In this document: positions 25,489 through 34,574 of the stretch, piece by piece
Layout of the letters: every line of letters begins with the position of its first letter
Position numbering within the stretch: the first letter of the stretch is position 1
Assembly (NCBI GenBank): GCA_964236735.1
Contig: CAXSFM010000020.1
Span: 18,903-82,902, forward strand
Direction of reading: 5' to 3'
Source: JAIVJG01 sp964236735
GTDB lineage: Bacteria > Acidobacteriota > Blastocatellia > Pyrinomonadales > Pyrinomonadaceae
Length of the DNA stretch: 64,000 nt
The notes under the pieces: generated by a model
Seen by the model: only the letters and a program-made list of their open reading frames with translations
The model's database searches: none
Told to the model about the DNA's origin: nothing
Program-made: the position numbers and the translations under genes

Positions 25489-26430
25489 ATGAATCTGACA
25501 ACGAGCAGAGGCGCGAGCGTGCTGGGCGAAACCGATTTGATGCCGGACGGCACAGCAGGCGCATTGCACCGTCACCCGCCATCCCTCCCGGACGAGCCGC
25601 TCGTCGTTCTCGAGCCGCGCGAGTCTTGGGCGGCGATGCGCCCGCGCGAACTTTGGACGTATCGCGAACTACTTTACTTTCTGGCGTGGCGCGACGTGAA
25701 GGTGCGCTATAAACAGACGGTGTTCGGCGTGGCGTGGGCGATACTCCAGCCCATTTTCATGATGCTCATCTTCACGCTCTTTTTCGGCAAACTAGCTCAT
25801 ATCTCCTCGGACAGCATTCCCTACGCAATCTTCGCCTTCGCCGGGCTGCTGCCGTGGACGTTCTTCTCTACTGCCGCCGTGGCGAGCGGCAATAGCCTCG
25901 TCAACAGCGCCGGCATGATTACGAAAGTTTACTTTCCGCGCGTCCTTGTTCCGGCAGCATCGGTTGCGGCAACCTTCGTGGACTTCCTCATCGGGTTCGG
26001 CGTGCTCGCCGTATTGATGATTTACTATCGCGTCGCACCCACATGGGAGATGGCGCTGCTGCCGCTCTTCGTCGTGCTGCTTGTGCTGCTGACGCTCGGG
26101 TTCGGGATGCTGATGTCGGCATTGAACGTGAAGTATCGTGATATTAGATTCGCGCTGCCATTTTTCGTCCAAATTTGGTTTTTCGCCTCGCCCATCATCT
26201 ACCCTGTCAGTCTCGTGACCGAGGGCGCAAAGCACGCTGCATTGTGGCACGCGCTCTTAGCGCTCAACCCCATGACGGGCATCATTGAAGGCTTTCGCGC
26301 CTGCCTCTTCGGTGAGAAGAGTTTTGACTGGGTTGCGATCTCGGTCTCCGCCGCCGTCACGCTCGTCCTCTTCGTCTATGCGACATTTAAGTTCCGCCGG
26401 CTGGAAAAAAACTTCGCTGACATCGTCTGA
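25489..26430 (+). CDS. wzm: Polysaccharide ABC exporter permease (Wzm type)
   Basis: The 313-residue protein has an extended cytosolic start (about 60 residues), a RELLYFLAWRDVKVRYKQTV segment typical of ABC-2 polysaccharide permeases, and about six membrane helices. It pairs with the ATPase gene beginning 24 bases downstream. Together they would carry a lipid-linked glycan across the inner membrane. This points to ABC-dependent export in this locus. Confidence 0.92.
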   Translation: MNLTTSRGASVLGETDLMPDGTAGALHRHPPSLPDEPLVVLEPRESWAAMRPRELWTYRELLYFLAWRDVKVRYKQTVFGVAWAILQPIFMMLIFTLFFGKLAHISSDSIPYAIFAFAGLLPWTFFSTAAVASGNSLVNSAGMITKVYFPRVLVPAASVAATFVDFLIGFGVLAVLMIYYRVAPTWEMALLPLFVVLLVLLTLGFGMLMSALNVKYRDIRFALPFFVQIWFFASPIIYPVSLVTEGAKHAALWHALLALNPMTGIIEGFRACLFGEKSFDWVAISVSAAVTLVLFVYATFKFRRLEKNFADIV

Positions 26431-26453
26431 GAAGGAACAAATTTTTTAAGGCG

Positions 26454-27716
26454 ATGCGACCAATCATCAAAGCTGAGGGCGTCGGGAAGTTGTACCGCAT
26501 CGGCACGCGCGTCGAGGCTTATTCGACGTTGCGTGATGCGCTGGCGGGCACGATGAGCGCGCCTCTGCGTTGGGCGCGTCGCAAGAAGAGTGTGAGCGGC
26601 TCCGGCGGACAATTCTGGGCGCTTAAGGATGTTGGCTTCGAGGTTGCTCCGGGCGAAATCGTCGGCATCATCGGTCGCAACGGAGCAGGCAAGTCAACTC
26701 TGCTGAAGGTTCTCTCGCGCATCACCGAGCCGACGACCGGGCGCGTCGAACTTTACGGGCGCGTCGCCAGCCTGCTCGAAGTCGGCACGGGCTTTCACCC
26801 GGAACTCACGGGGCGCGAGAACATCTTTCTCAACGGCGCGATTCTCGGCATGGCGCGCTCCGAGATTGTTCGTAAGTTCGACGAAATCGTGGCCTTCTCC
26901 GAAGTCGAGAAGTTCATTGACACGCCCGTCAAGCGTTACTCTTCCGGCATGTACGTCCGGCTCGCGTTCGCCGTCGCCGCGCATCTCGAATCAGAGATTA
27001 TGATCGTGGACGAGGTGCTGGCTGTGGGCGACGCGCAGTTCCAGAAAAAATGTCTGGGCAAAATGGACGATGTGGCGAAAAGTGGGCGCACGGTACTCGT
27101 CGTCAGCCACAATATCGGCGTCGTCAGCGCGCTCTGCTCGAGGGTTATCTATCTTGCAGAGGGAAGCGTGCGCGCCGAAGGGCCGACCGCGCAGACCGTC
27201 AACAATTATTTTTCGGACACGCTGGAGAAAAAGTCGCACGACCTTGAGCGGCTGCGTGCGAGCGGGTACGGTGAGCGAATCAAGTATCTGGACGTGAGTC
27301 TCGCCGCGGGCGAAGGCGGCAACGTGAGATTCGGCCAGCCGCTCGAATTCGATTTAACTATCAGCTCCAAAGAGGAAATCCGAGACCTGACTATCGGGTC
27401 GAGTATCTTCAACGTAACGGGCGCGTGCGTCGGCTCGCTGATTCCGAAAGAAGAATTTTCGATGAGCGCCGGCGAGACGCGACGTCTGCGCCTGACCATC
27501 TCGCAGTTGAATCTCGCGCCCGGCTCTTACCATTCCGGTTTCAGCATCGGGCGCGGCGGACGCGAATCGGTACGCACGGACTTCGACGCCATCATCGGCA
27601 TCCCCTCATTTCAAGTGCTCCCGATTTCGGAGGACGCCACAGACCTGGTGGCGAACTGGCAGCTGTCGTGGGGCAGCATCATTTTCAGGGACGCGAGACT
27701 TTCTTCTACGAGTTAA
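26454..27716 (+). CDS. wzt: Polysaccharide ABC exporter ATPase with C-terminal glycan-binding domain (Wzt type)
   Basis: Residues 1-250 are an ABC ATPase: Walker A IGRNGAGKSTLLKVLS, signature YSSGMYVRLAFA, Walker B IMIVDEVLAVGD, H-loop SHN. Residues 285-415 form an extra beta-sandwich domain like the Wzt C-terminal domain that recognises the finished O-antigen end. That domain implies export of a chain with a specific terminal modification; the O-methyltransferase gene immediately downstream is a natural candidate for adding the end group, which is an inference. Confidence 0.93.
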   Translation: MRPIIKAEGVGKLYRIGTRVEAYSTLRDALAGTMSAPLRWARRKKSVSGSGGQFWALKDVGFEVAPGEIVGIIGRNGAGKSTLLKVLSRITEPTTGRVELYGRVASLLEVGTGFHPELTGRENIFLNGAILGMARSEIVRKFDEIVAFSEVEKFIDTPVKRYSSGMYVRLAFAVAAHLESEIMIVDEVLAVGDAQFQKKCLGKMDDVAKSGRTVLVVSHNIGVVSALCSRVIYLAEGSVRAEGPTAQTVNNYFSDTLEKKSHDLERLRASGYGERIKYLDVSLAAGEGGNVRFGQPLEFDLTISSKEEIRDLTIGSSIFNVTGACVGSLIPKEEFSMSAGETRRLRLTISQLNLAPGSYHSGFSIGRGGRESVRTDFDAIIGIPSFQVLPISEDATDLVANWQLSWGSIIFRDARLSSTS

Positions 27717-27800
27717 AAGCCATGCCAAGACATTGCCGGAGCGCGGACGAGAGTAGCAGAAGACGGAATTTTTTATGCTCAGGAGACAGGCCACAGAATA

Positions 27801-28952
27801 ATGCGAGAGTCAGAGTTGCTTAAAATTCGGGACATCAAACTCAGAGTGAAGGCGATGCTGGATGAGCGCCAGTCGCTTCAAAGCCGGGACGATGGGGAAG
27901 TCGTCAACCCCAGCGCCTATTGGTCTGACTTTTGCTCCTACTTCGATTATATGCTGGGGCTGGAAGAGCAGTATTACGCGAAAGTTCGGCTGCACACTTA
28001 TCATCTCACGACCGACAATTATCAATTTTATTATTTCGCCGAGACGGGAGTGCTGGGTGGTTCGGAAACCTTCAGACGCAACATCGCGCTGGAGCAACTG
28101 TCGGAGGGGCTGCCGCCCACTTACATCTTGAATGAGCCGGACGGCGGCATCGGCTTTCGTTATGACGATGGCCGCTTCGTCAGCATAGACATCGCCAGGT
28201 ATCAGAGAGTGGTAGCGAGCCTCTACCGGCATCACGTCCTTTCTTCGCTTCCACATTCCGAGAATCGCCGTGCGAGCTTGCTGGAGATTGGCGGCGGCTA
28301 TGGCGGGCTGGCTCATCACCTGTCGAGAATCGCGGAGCGAAGCACTTACGTGATCGTTGATCTGCCTGAGACGCTCCTATTTTCCGCAGCCTATCTCATG
28401 CTCCTGAATCCTGAGAAGAAAATATATTTATATGGCGCGGATGATTTTCAGGAGGTCGTCGAGAATGATGATTGGGGCGGATATGATTTTATCCTGATAC
28501 CGAACTATCGTCTGCGCGCGCTCGAAGGCAGAAAGTTCGACTTCGTTCTCAACATGACTTCGCTTCAGGAGATGCGCGTGAAGCAGGCCGAAGAGTATCT
28601 CGACTTCATTCGCGCACACTGCGCGGGCGTCTTTTACAGTTGGAACGAAGACCGCCATCAGCCGCACAATGCCGAAATGACTAATCTCTCGGAATTGCTC
28701 AGGCGCAGGTTCAAACTACTCGACATCACGGAGGAAAATCTTTTGATGAATCCGCCGTCAAACGGCGACATCGCGCCCGAACCGCGTCGTCTGAAAGTGC
28801 TCAGAAAAATTGGCAGAGCTATCGGACTACTCCCGAAGTTGCCGGACGCGGAGAAGACGAAGATTTATCCCCTGTACACCTTCGACCGCAACAAGGAGTA
28901 TCTCTGCACACCGCTCCCTGAGGAAGTTTCGACAGTGACGGGCGGCGCGTAA
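27801..28952 (+). CDS. Putative sugar O-methyltransferase
   Basis: The 383-residue protein has a helical N-terminal region and a SAM-binding segment LLEIGGGYGGLAHHLSRI (about 155-175) followed by the acidic strand YVIVDLPETLLF. The layout matches the family annotated as putative sugar O-methyltransferase found in polysaccharide loci. It lies between wzt and the CDP-glucose genes, so it may methylate the branched deoxy sugar or cap the non-reducing end. Base composition is slightly less GC-rich than its neighbours. Confidence 0.7.
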   Translation: MRESELLKIRDIKLRVKAMLDERQSLQSRDDGEVVNPSAYWSDFCSYFDYMLGLEEQYYAKVRLHTYHLTTDNYQFYYFAETGVLGGSETFRRNIALEQLSEGLPPTYILNEPDGGIGFRYDDGRFVSIDIARYQRVVASLYRHHVLSSLPHSENRRASLLEIGGGYGGLAHHLSRIAERSTYVIVDLPETLLFSAAYLMLLNPEKKIYLYGADDFQEVVENDDWGGYDFILIPNYRLRALEGRKFDFVLNMTSLQEMRVKQAEEYLDFIRAHCAGVFYSWNEDRHQPHNAEMTNLSELLRRRFKLLDITEENLLMNPPSNGDIAPEPRRLKVLRKIGRAIGLLPKLPDAEKTKIYPLYTFDRNKEYLCTPLPEEVSTVTGGA

Positions 28953-28986
28953 GGCCGGGCACGCGCGGCGGAGGAGAGGTGCTGGT

Positions 28987-29757
28987 ATGAAAGTGGTAAT
29001 TCTTGCGGGCGGTCTGGGCACACGTCTGGCGGAAGAGACGACGATTAAGCCGAAGCCGATGGTTGAGATCGGCAGCCATCCGATTCTCTGGCACATCATG
29101 AAGCATTACGCGCACTTCGACTTCAAGGAGTTCTTCATCGCACTCGGCTATCGCGGCGAAGTCACCAAGCGCTTCTTTCTCGACTACTACAACCTGAGTG
29201 GCAACATTACGCTCGACCTCTCCTCCGGGAAGGTCGAGATGCACGAGCGCAAATGTGAAGACTGGGTCGTCCATCTGCACGATACGGGGGCCGAGACGCA
29301 GACCGGAGGCCGCATCAAGCGACTTGAACCGTGGCTCAAAGACGGCACGTTCATGGTGACTTATGGCGACGGCGTGTGCGACGTTGATCTACGCGAGTTG
29401 CTGGCCTTTCATCGCGCGCACGGACGCATCGCGACTGTCACCGCCGTGCGTCCCCCGGCGCGTTTCGGCGGCCTCGTCTTCGACGGCGACATCGTCTCGG
29501 AGTTCGCCGAGAAGCCGCAGGTCGGCGAGGGCTGGATCAACGGCGGCTTCCTCGTCTTCGAGCCGGAACTGTTCAACTATCTCGACAAGGATCAGGATAG
29601 TCTGGAGGCGAACGCCCTCGAACGCCTCGCGACTGACCGACAGCTTGCGGCGTTTCGTCACGACCGCTTCTGGCAATGTATGGACACGTTGCGCGACAAG
29701 CGTCTGCTCGAAAGTTTGTGGCAGGAGCAGCGCGCACCGTGGAAGCTCTGGAACTAA
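28987..29757 (+). CDS. rfbF: Glucose-1-phosphate cytidylyltransferase
   Basis: The 256-residue enzyme matches RfbF: VVILAGGLGTRLAEETTIKP, KPMVEIGSHPILWHIMKHY, GYRGEVTKRFF, and VTYGDGVCDVDL. It makes CDP-glucose, the entry to CDP-dideoxy and CDP-branched sugars. It starts a compact five-gene CDP-sugar block. Confidence 0.95.
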   Translation: MKVVILAGGLGTRLAEETTIKPKPMVEIGSHPILWHIMKHYAHFDFKEFFIALGYRGEVTKRFFLDYYNLSGNITLDLSSGKVEMHERKCEDWVVHLHDTGAETQTGGRIKRLEPWLKDGTFMVTYGDGVCDVDLRELLAFHRAHGRIATVTAVRPPARFGGLVFDGDIVSEFAEKPQVGEGWINGGFLVFEPELFNYLDKDQDSLEANALERLATDRQLAAFRHDRFWQCMDTLRDKRLLESLWQEQRAPWKLWN

Positions 29758-29763
29758 TACTGG

Positions 29764-30819
29764 ATGAGCGAGATGGAGAAGCAATTGAAAAAGCCGGGCG
29801 ATGGTGTCGCGTCGTCGTCGTTACTTGAGACGCCGCCTGCGTCCTCCTTCTGGCTTGACCGCCCGACATTCGTGACCGGCGCGACGGGGTTGGTCGGCGG
29901 GTGGCTCGTCAGGCATCTGCTGAAGGCGGGTGCGGACGTAGTCTGCCTCGTGCGCGACTGGGTTCCGCAATCGTCGTTTGTCAGAGAGCGATTGATGGAG
30001 CGCGTCAAAGTCGTGCGCGGTTCGGTGCAAGACCAGTCTGTGCTTGAACGCGCGCTCGGCGAGTATGAGATTGACACGGTCATTCATCTGGCGGCGCAGA
30101 CCATCGTCGGCATCGCCAACCGCAATCCCGTCTCAACCTTTGAGACCAACATACAGGGCACGTGGGCGCTTCTCGAAGCCTGCCGCCGCAGCCCGACCGT
30201 CAAGCAGATCGTCGCTGCTTCGTCCGACAAGGCTTACGGCGAACACGAACATCTGCCCTACAGCGAGGACGCACCGCTTCAAGGCCGGCATCCTTACGAC
30301 GTGAGCAAGTCGTGTGCAGACTTGATCGCGCAGGCTTACGCGGCGACCTATCATGTACCGGTCGTCATCACACGCTGCGGAAATTTTTACGGCGGCGGCG
30401 ACCTTAATTGGAATCGCATCGTGCCCGGCACGATTCGCACGGTGCTGCGCGGTGAGCGTCCCGTGATTCGCTCGGACGGCCAATTCATACGCGACTACTT
30501 CTATGCGGAAGATGGCGCTCTCGCCAACCTGCTGCTCGCCGAAAAGCTGGCCGCCGATGGCGAGTTGCGCGGGCAGGCCTTTAACTTCTCGAATGAGATT
30601 CAAGTGACCGTGCTAGAACTTGTCGAACGCATCCTGAAGTTGATGGACTCCGGCCTGCGACCCGACGTGCAAAACAATTCGACGAACGAGATACGCCATC
30701 AATATCTCAGCGCCGAGAAGGCGAGACTGCGGCTCGGTTGGCATCCGCGCTTCACGCTCGACGAAGGTTTACGGCAGACGATTAACTGGTATGGAAATTT
30801 TTTCGGGAGTTCTCAATGA
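29764..30819 (+). CDS. rfbG: CDP-glucose 4,6-dehydratase
   Basis: The 351-residue SDR matches RfbG: TFVTGATGLVGGWLVRHLL, HLAAQTIVGIANRNPVSTFE, the SSDKAYGEHEHLPY segment, and YDVSKSCADLI. It removes water from CDP-glucose to give CDP-4-keto-6-deoxyglucose. An N-terminal extension of about 30 residues precedes the nucleotide fold. It overlaps the next gene by four bases. No rfbH (3-dehydratase) gene follows, so the product is not expected to be 3-deoxygenated. Confidence 0.93.
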   Translation: MSEMEKQLKKPGDGVASSSLLETPPASSFWLDRPTFVTGATGLVGGWLVRHLLKAGADVVCLVRDWVPQSSFVRERLMERVKVVRGSVQDQSVLERALGEYEIDTVIHLAAQTIVGIANRNPVSTFETNIQGTWALLEACRRSPTVKQIVAASSDKAYGEHEHLPYSEDAPLQGRHPYDVSKSCADLIAQAYAATYHVPVVITRCGNFYGGGDLNWNRIVPGTIRTVLRGERPVIRSDGQFIRDYFYAEDGALANLLLAEKLAADGELRGQAFNFSNEIQVTVLELVERILKLMDSGLRPDVQNNSTNEIRHQYLSAEKARLRLGWHPRFTLDEGLRQTINWYGNFFGSSQ

Positions 30820-32081
30820 ACGAAGCGCCAACCTGTCCCGCCGTGTGCCGCTCCTGCGGTGCGAGTGATTTGAAAATTATTTTGTCGCTTGGCCGCACGC
30901 CGCTCGCCAACGCGCTCCTGACCGCCGAACAGTTAACGGAGCCGGAAGCGACATATCCGCTCGACCTCGCCTTTTGCCCGGACTGCTCGCTCGTGCAGAT
31001 TACCGAAACCGTCCCGCCGGAAAAACTCTTCCGCGAATATTTTTATCTCTCGTCCTTCTCCGACACGATGCTCCGCCACGCAGAGGAGCTTGCGGAAAAG
31101 CTCGTTCGCTCGCGCGGACTCAACGAGCAAAGTCTGGTGATGGAAGTCGCCAGCAACGACGGCTATCTGCTGCAATACTACAAAGGCGCGGGCGTGCCAG
31201 TCGTCGGCATCGAACCGGCGACCAACATCGCGCGCATCGCCAGTGAGGAGCGAGGCATCCCGACGCTCTGCGAATTCTTCGGCGAAACGCTCGCGCGCAG
31301 ATTGGCGCATGATGAAGGGATGCGCGCCGATGTCATCCACGCCAATAATGTACTGGCGCATGTCGCCGATCTGAACGGCGTCGTCGAAGGCTTCGCGTTG
31401 TTGCTGGCGGAGCGCGGCGTCGCAGTCGTCGAAGTCCCTTACGTCAAAGAGATGATTGATCATTGCGAGTTCGACACGATCTATCACGAGCATCTCTGCT
31501 ACTTTTCCCTCACCGCGCTCGACCGTCTCTTCCGCCGGCATGGACTCGTCATCACAGATGTAGAGCGGTTGCCTATTCATGGCGGAACTCTACGCATCTA
31601 CGCGGGTCGTGGCGGGGAGAAGTCCGGCGATGTTCAAACGCCCGCCGTCATGCGCCTGCTTCGCGAAGAGGCTGAGTGGGGCGTCGAGCGAGAGGATTTT
31701 TACAGGGGATTCGGGTCGCAGGTGGAAAGCCTGCGCGGGGACTTGCTGAAGCTGCTGGGGGAGTTGAAGGCGCAGGGGCGTCGCATCGCCGTCTATGGCG
31801 CTTCGGCCAAAGGCAGCACGCTGCTGAACTATTTTCGTCTCGGTCGTGAGACGCTCGATTTCGTCGTTGATCGCAGCACGGTCAAGCAGGGTTATCACAC
31901 GCCGGGAACGCATCTCAAAATATACGGGCCGGAAAAACTGCTTGAGGAGATGCCCGATGACGTTCTACTCCTGACGTGGAACTTCGCGGACGAGATTCTT
32001 GAGCAGCAGCGCGAGTATCGTGCGCGCGGCGGACGATTCATCATCCCCATCCCTGAAGTAAAGGTGATTTCCGGGACATGA
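30816..32081 (+). CDS. Sugar C-methyltransferase with N-terminal zinc motif
   Basis: The 421-residue protein has the three-part build of NDP-sugar C-methyltransferases: an N-terminal zinc site (CRSCG near 11-15 and CPDC near 54-57), a SAM-binding domain (VMEVASNDGYLLQYYKGAGV; DVIHANNVLAHV; DTIYHEHLCYFS), and a C-terminal domain with GRRIAVYGASAKGSTLLNYF. Known members methylate C-3 of 4-keto-6-deoxy sugars. It overlaps both neighbours by four bases, so it surely acts in this pathway; C-3 methylation of CDP-4-keto-6-deoxyglucose is the predicted step. Confidence 0.88.
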   Translation: MNEAPTCPAVCRSCGASDLKIILSLGRTPLANALLTAEQLTEPEATYPLDLAFCPDCSLVQITETVPPEKLFREYFYLSSFSDTMLRHAEELAEKLVRSRGLNEQSLVMEVASNDGYLLQYYKGAGVPVVGIEPATNIARIASEERGIPTLCEFFGETLARRLAHDEGMRADVIHANNVLAHVADLNGVVEGFALLLAERGVAVVEVPYVKEMIDHCEFDTIYHEHLCYFSLTALDRLFRRHGLVITDVERLPIHGGTLRIYAGRGGEKSGDVQTPAVMRLLREEAEWGVEREDFYRGFGSQVESLRGDLLKLLGELKAQGRRIAVYGASAKGSTLLNYFRLGRETLDFVVDRSTVKQGYHTPGTHLKIYGPEKLLEEMPDDVLLLTWNFADEILEQQREYRARGGRFIIPIPEVKVISGT

Positions 32082-32611
32082 TCTTCAGCGAAACTAAACT
32101 CCGTGGAGCGTTCGTCGTCGAGCCTGAGAAACGTGTGGACGAGCGCGGCTATTTCGCGTGTAGCTTTTCGCAGGAAGAGTTCGCAGAGCACGGACTAAAC
32201 TCGCGCATTGTGGAGTGCAACGTCTCTTTCAATCTCCGTCGAGACACATTGCGCGGGATGCACTATCAGGCCGCGCCGCACGGGCAGGCCAAGCTCGTGC
32301 GCTGCACGCGCGGCGCAATCTATGATGTGATTATTGATTTGCGTCCCGCTTCGCCGACCTTCAGACAATGGATCGGCATTGATCTGACGGCGGACAACTC
32401 GCGACTTTTGTACGTCCCGGAAGATTTCGCGCACGGCTTTCAGACGCTGGCAGAGAACACGGAAGTCTTCTATCAAATGTCGGCCAGCTACGCGCCGGCA
32501 AGCGAGAGGGGCGTGCGCTGGGACGATCCCGCCTTCCACATCGAGTGGCCTCAAGCAGACGAGCGCATCATAGCCGTGAGAGATCGCCAGCACGCAGACT
32601 TCATCGCATGA
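32078..32611 (+). CDS. dTDP-4-dehydrorhamnose 3,5-epimerase family protein (CDP-sugar block)
   Basis: The 177-residue cupin epimerase has the catalytic His in LRGMHYQ, the VRCTRGAIYDVIIDLR core, FAHGFQ, and a Tyr-containing SASYAP segment. It is a relative of RmlC but its place in a CDP block with four-base overlaps on both sides suggests it acts on the CDP-4-keto sugar, probably inverting C-5 (and possibly C-3). A very similar second gene lies at 42566. Whether either serves dTDP-rhamnose synthesis is uncertain. Confidence 0.85.
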   Translation: MIFSETKLRGAFVVEPEKRVDERGYFACSFSQEEFAEHGLNSRIVECNVSFNLRRDTLRGMHYQAAPHGQAKLVRCTRGAIYDVIIDLRPASPTFRQWIGIDLTADNSRLLYVPEDFAHGFQTLAENTEVFYQMSASYAPASERGVRWDDPAFHIEWPQADERIIAVRDRQHADFIA

Positions 32612-33549
32612 AAAAGGTTCTCCTGACGGGCGCGTCCGGCTTCATCGGGCGGCATTGTGTGCGGGCGCTGTCCGAGAAAGGCTATGCGGTACACACCGTC
32701 TCTTCGCGTCAAACCGATTCGGGCGAGGCGCGTGGAGCTGTCTGTCATCAGGCCGACTTGCTGGATCGCGCGCAGGCTTTTCGACTGATGGAGACCGTGC
32801 AGCCGACACACCTGCTGCATCTTGCCTGGTACGCCGTGCCCGGTAAGTATTGGACTTCGACGGAGAATTTTCGTTGGGTACAATCGAGCCTTGATCTTTT
32901 CCAGGCCTTCGCTCACAACGGAGGGCAGCGCATCGTGGCAGCCGGGACGTGCGCCGAATATGAATGGGGGCTGGACGCGCCTTGCAGCGAGAATGAAACC
33001 CCGCTCAAACCCGCGACGCTCTACGGCGCTTGTAAGCACGCGCTGCGTATCATGCTCGAAGCCTACGCGGCGCAGGAGGGCTTGAGCGTCGCGTGGGGAC
33101 GTATCTTTTTTCTTTACGGGCCACGAGAGAATCCGGGCAGGTTCGTCGCCTCCGTGATTCGCTCGCTGCTCTTGAACGAAGCAGCGCGTTGCTCGCATGG
33201 CCGACAGATGCGCGACCTGCTGCATGTCGCGGATGTGGCCGATGCGTTCGTCGCGCTGCTCGACACGAATGTGCGGGGTGCGGTTAACATCGCTTCGGGG
33301 CGACCCGTCACTCTGCGAGATGTCGCACATGAGATCGGCAGGAAATTGAACCGGCGCGAATTGATCGAACTGGGCGCGGTCGCGCCGCCGGCGAACGAGC
33401 CGCTCTCGCTTCTGGCCGACGTGAGACGTTTGAGCGAACAGGTTGGCTGGAAGCCGAGTCGCGATTTGTCTGACGGGCTTGATGAGACTATCGCATGGTG
33501 GCGACGGCATCTGGATTCATCTGCCAAAGCCTCAGACGATTTCGTCTGA
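32608..33549 (+). CDS. NAD-dependent epimerase/reductase SDR of the CDP-sugar block
   Basis: The 313-residue extended SDR starts KKVLLTGASGFIGRHCVRAL, has LLHLAWYAVPGKYW, and the catalytic Y-x-x-x-K in LYGACKHALR. Its position after the dehydratase, C-methyltransferase and epimerase fits the final 4-keto reduction of a CDP-branched deoxy sugar. I chose the ATG at 32608, which overlaps the upstream stop as ATGA; an upstream in-frame start lies inside the epimerase gene. Confidence 0.85.
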   Translation: MKKVLLTGASGFIGRHCVRALSEKGYAVHTVSSRQTDSGEARGAVCHQADLLDRAQAFRLMETVQPTHLLHLAWYAVPGKYWTSTENFRWVQSSLDLFQAFAHNGGQRIVAAGTCAEYEWGLDAPCSENETPLKPATLYGACKHALRIMLEAYAAQEGLSVAWGRIFFLYGPRENPGRFVASVIRSLLLNEAARCSHGRQMRDLLHVADVADAFVALLDTNVRGAVNIASGRPVTLRDVAHEIGRKLNRRELIELGAVAPPANEPLSLLADVRRLSEQVGWKPSRDLSDGLDETIAWWRRHLDSSAKASDDFV

Positions 33550-33632
33550 AAGCGAGATGAGGCTTTCGATGGATTGGCGAGGCGTCGCGCGCCTCAGCGT
33601 GAAGGCGCGCGAGGCGTGGGAGATTATAATCT

Positions 33633-34520
33633 TTGACGACATTGAACCAAGACCGTCCTCTCGTCAGCATCGGCGTTCCCGTCTATAACGAGCAGGAGCA
33701 TCTAGCGCAGGCGCTTGATTCGCTGCTCGCGCAGGACTATGAGAACATCGAGATCATCATCTCTGACAATGCCTCGACCGACGAGACCCAGCAGATTTGT
33801 CAGGCCTACGCCGCGAAGGACGCGCGTGTTCGCTATGAGCGGAACGAGGCCAACATCGGCGGGATACAGAACTTCAACCGTGTCTTCGATCTGTCGCGCG
33901 GCGAGTTCTTTATGTGGGCGGCGGGGCATGACATTCGCGAGCCGACGCAAGTCTCCGGTTGCATGAAAGTCCTCATGGAGGACGAGAATATCGTTCTCTG
34001 CTACTCGCGTGTAATTTCTGTTGACGAAGCGTGTCAGCCGATTCAGGAGATACATGAATATCTGGACACGCGAAATATCGAAGACTGGAAAGTCAGAATC
34101 AACGTCGTACTTTGGGGACTCTACGGCGGTTTCCCGATTTACGGGGTCTTCAGGTCGCAGGCCTTAAAGCAAACGTCGGTCTATCTGGAGGTCGTCTCGC
34201 CTGACATGTCGCTGCTGATAGAGTTGGCGATAGTCGGGAGGTTCGCATACATTCCTGAGCCGGCGTTTCAACTTCGACACTTGCCGGATCACGGGGACTG
34301 GGAAGCGTACTTTGCGAAACATTTTAAGGGAAAGTCGAGCGGTCGCCCGTCGCGGCTCTACTGGCGCATGATACGTCAACTTTCTCAAAGAGTCGCGGGC
34401 CACAGCCGAACCATTCCGGGTAAACTCTTCGGCGTCACATGTGTAATCACTGTCATGCTGATTAAGTTCCGCTGGATGCTGACCGGCCTGCGCTCGATTA
34501 AACGAAATGCTTCGTCTTAA
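33633..34520 (+). CDS. Family 2 glycosyltransferase
   Basis: The 295-residue GT-A enzyme starts from TTG with VSIGVPVYNEQEHLAQALDS and DNASTDETQQIC. The metal-binding segment reads WAAGHDIREP, with GHD in place of the usual DxD. The C-terminal third holds a hydrophobic stretch (near 260-280) that may associate with the membrane. The acceptor is unknown. Confidence 0.82.
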   Translation: MTTLNQDRPLVSIGVPVYNEQEHLAQALDSLLAQDYENIEIIISDNASTDETQQICQAYAAKDARVRYERNEANIGGIQNFNRVFDLSRGEFFMWAAGHDIREPTQVSGCMKVLMEDENIVLCYSRVISVDEACQPIQEIHEYLDTRNIEDWKVRINVVLWGLYGGFPIYGVFRSQALKQTSVYLEVVSPDMSLLIELAIVGRFAYIPEPAFQLRHLPDHGDWEAYFAKHFKGKSSGRPSRLYWRMIRQLSQRVAGHSRTIPGKLFGVTCVITVMLIKFRWMLTGLRSIKRNASS

Positions 34521-34574
34521 GTTGCCGGTCGCCGATCTTGAGATGAAACAGGGAAGGGCGAGTTAAATATCAAG

